7,086 nt of DNA from Eubacteriales bacterium (lineage in GTDB: Bacteria; Bacillota; Clostridia; Peptostreptococcales; Anaerovoracaceae), in the NCBI GenBank assembly GCA_028702415.1, contig JAQVOT010000058.1, positions 1-7,086 of the forward strand. Reading direction: 5' to 3'. A program made the translations under genes and the position numbers. The notes below the pieces were generated by a model. It ran no database searches. It was not told where the DNA came from and saw only the letters and a list, made by a program, of their open reading frames with translations. Shown here piece after piece: positions 6,575 to 7,086 of the stretch; the stretch's first letter is position 1, and each line of letters begins with the position of its first letter.

Positions 6575-7086
6575 ATGATATTCAAAAACGCAAATGTGTT
6601 TACAGATGGAGAATTCAGAATCTGTGATTTCAGCGTAGTGGACGGGAAATTCTCCTTTGTGGGAGAGACCGGCAACTCTTCAGATGGAGTGGATCTTAAA
6701 GGAAAAAAAGTAATACCCGGTCTGGTTGATGTCCATACTCATGGGAGCATGGGAGCGGATTTTTCGGACGGAGATTACGAAGGCATCCTTAAGATGGCCA
6801 GGTACTACGGCAGGTCCGGAGTGACTTCCTTCGCACCTGCAGGGATGACTCTGCCATATGAGGTGCTTGATAAAGCATTCAAGGCCGGAAAGAAATTTCA
6901 TGATGACATGCCTGAAGGTCACGCCAGACTCATGGGCATCAACATGGAGGGACCTTTTTTTTCAGAAAAGAAAAAGGGCGCCCAGAACGGTTCATATTTG
7001 AAGGATCCCGACTTTGAAGCATTCAGGAAACTTCAGGAAGGATGCGGAGGACTTATTCGCATTGTGGATGTGGCTCCTGAGCTTAG
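6575..7086 (+). CDS. nagA: N-acetylglucosamine-6-phosphate deacetylase, N-terminal part (3' end outside window)
   Basis: NagA removes the acetyl group from GlcNAc-6-phosphate, giving glucosamine-6-phosphate and acetate in the cytoplasm. The first 170 residues are visible and the frame is open to the window edge. After a short beta-rich N-terminal segment (about 1-45), the amidohydrolase barrel begins with PGLVDVHTHG (48-57), carrying the HxH pair His54 and His56. GVTSFAPAGMTLP (82-94) and GINMEGPFFS (121-130) follow, the latter with Glu125, the metal-binding glutamate of the family; KKKGAQ (132-137) is also typical. The product would join the pool made by GlmS, so the enzyme links salvage to the de novo branch encoded upstream. 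A run of eight T (6955-6962) encodes part of the PFFS segment. The catalytic aspartate and the remaining metal ligands lie beyond the window. Confidence 0.93.
   Translation, partial: MIFKNANVFTDGEFRICDFSVVDGKFSFVGETGNSSDGVDLKGKKVIPGLVDVHTHGSMGADFSDGDYEGILKMARYYGRSGVTSFAPAGMTLPYEVLDKAFKAGKKFHDDMPEGHARLMGINMEGPFFSEKKKGAQNGSYLKDPDFEAFRKLQEGCGGLIRIVDVAPEL

Overview
The window is a single-direction (+ strand), tightly packed gene cluster from what looks like a low-to-mid GC Gram-positive anaerobe, most likely in the Clostridia. The evidence is the order cdaA-cdaR-glmM-glmS, which is typical of Firmicutes, together with strong AAGGAGG-type ribosome binding sites, AGA-rich arginine codon use, and protein motifs closest to Firmicute versions. 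I cannot name the genus.

Layout. Positions 1-424 hold the 3' end of cdaA (diadenylate cyclase, c-di-AMP synthesis). It overlaps an unusually short cdaR (417-797; one membrane anchor and one YbbR domain). Next come glmM (809-2158, phosphoglucosamine mutase) and glmS (2174-4003, glucosamine-6-phosphate synthase). After a 52-nt gap containing a plus-strand hairpin, a second block handles amino-sugar salvage: a NahK-like anomeric N-acetylhexosamine kinase (4056-5141), a divergent ROK-family protein (5168-6523) and the 5' part of nagA (6575 to the window end, N-acetylglucosamine-6-phosphate deacetylase). There is no gene-free stretch over 300 bases, no RNA gene, no mobile element, no CRISPR array and no convincing internal promoter.

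How the genes fit together. GlmS makes glucosamine-6-P from fructose-6-P and glutamine. GlmM converts it to glucosamine-1-P, the precursor of UDP-GlcNAc and cell wall. CdaA/CdaR make and tune c-di-AMP, and in other Firmicutes they interact with GlmM. The downstream genes appear to recover free amino sugars: the NahK-like kinase at C1 (toward GlcNAc-1-P), possibly the ROK protein at C6, and NagA returning GlcNAc-6-P to glucosamine-6-P. De novo synthesis and salvage would then be joined in one transcript with the c-di-AMP module.

Most notable: the ROK gene seems to end early at a TGA (6521-6523). The same frame continues for 12 sensible codons to a TAA directly abutting the nagA ribosome binding site, which suggests a recent nonsense change (GGA to TGA) or a sequencing error. 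Also worth checking are the one-domain CdaR, the absence of room for a glmS ribozyme, altered active-site motifs in GlmM and GlmS, and the G-U-containing hairpin between the two blocks.
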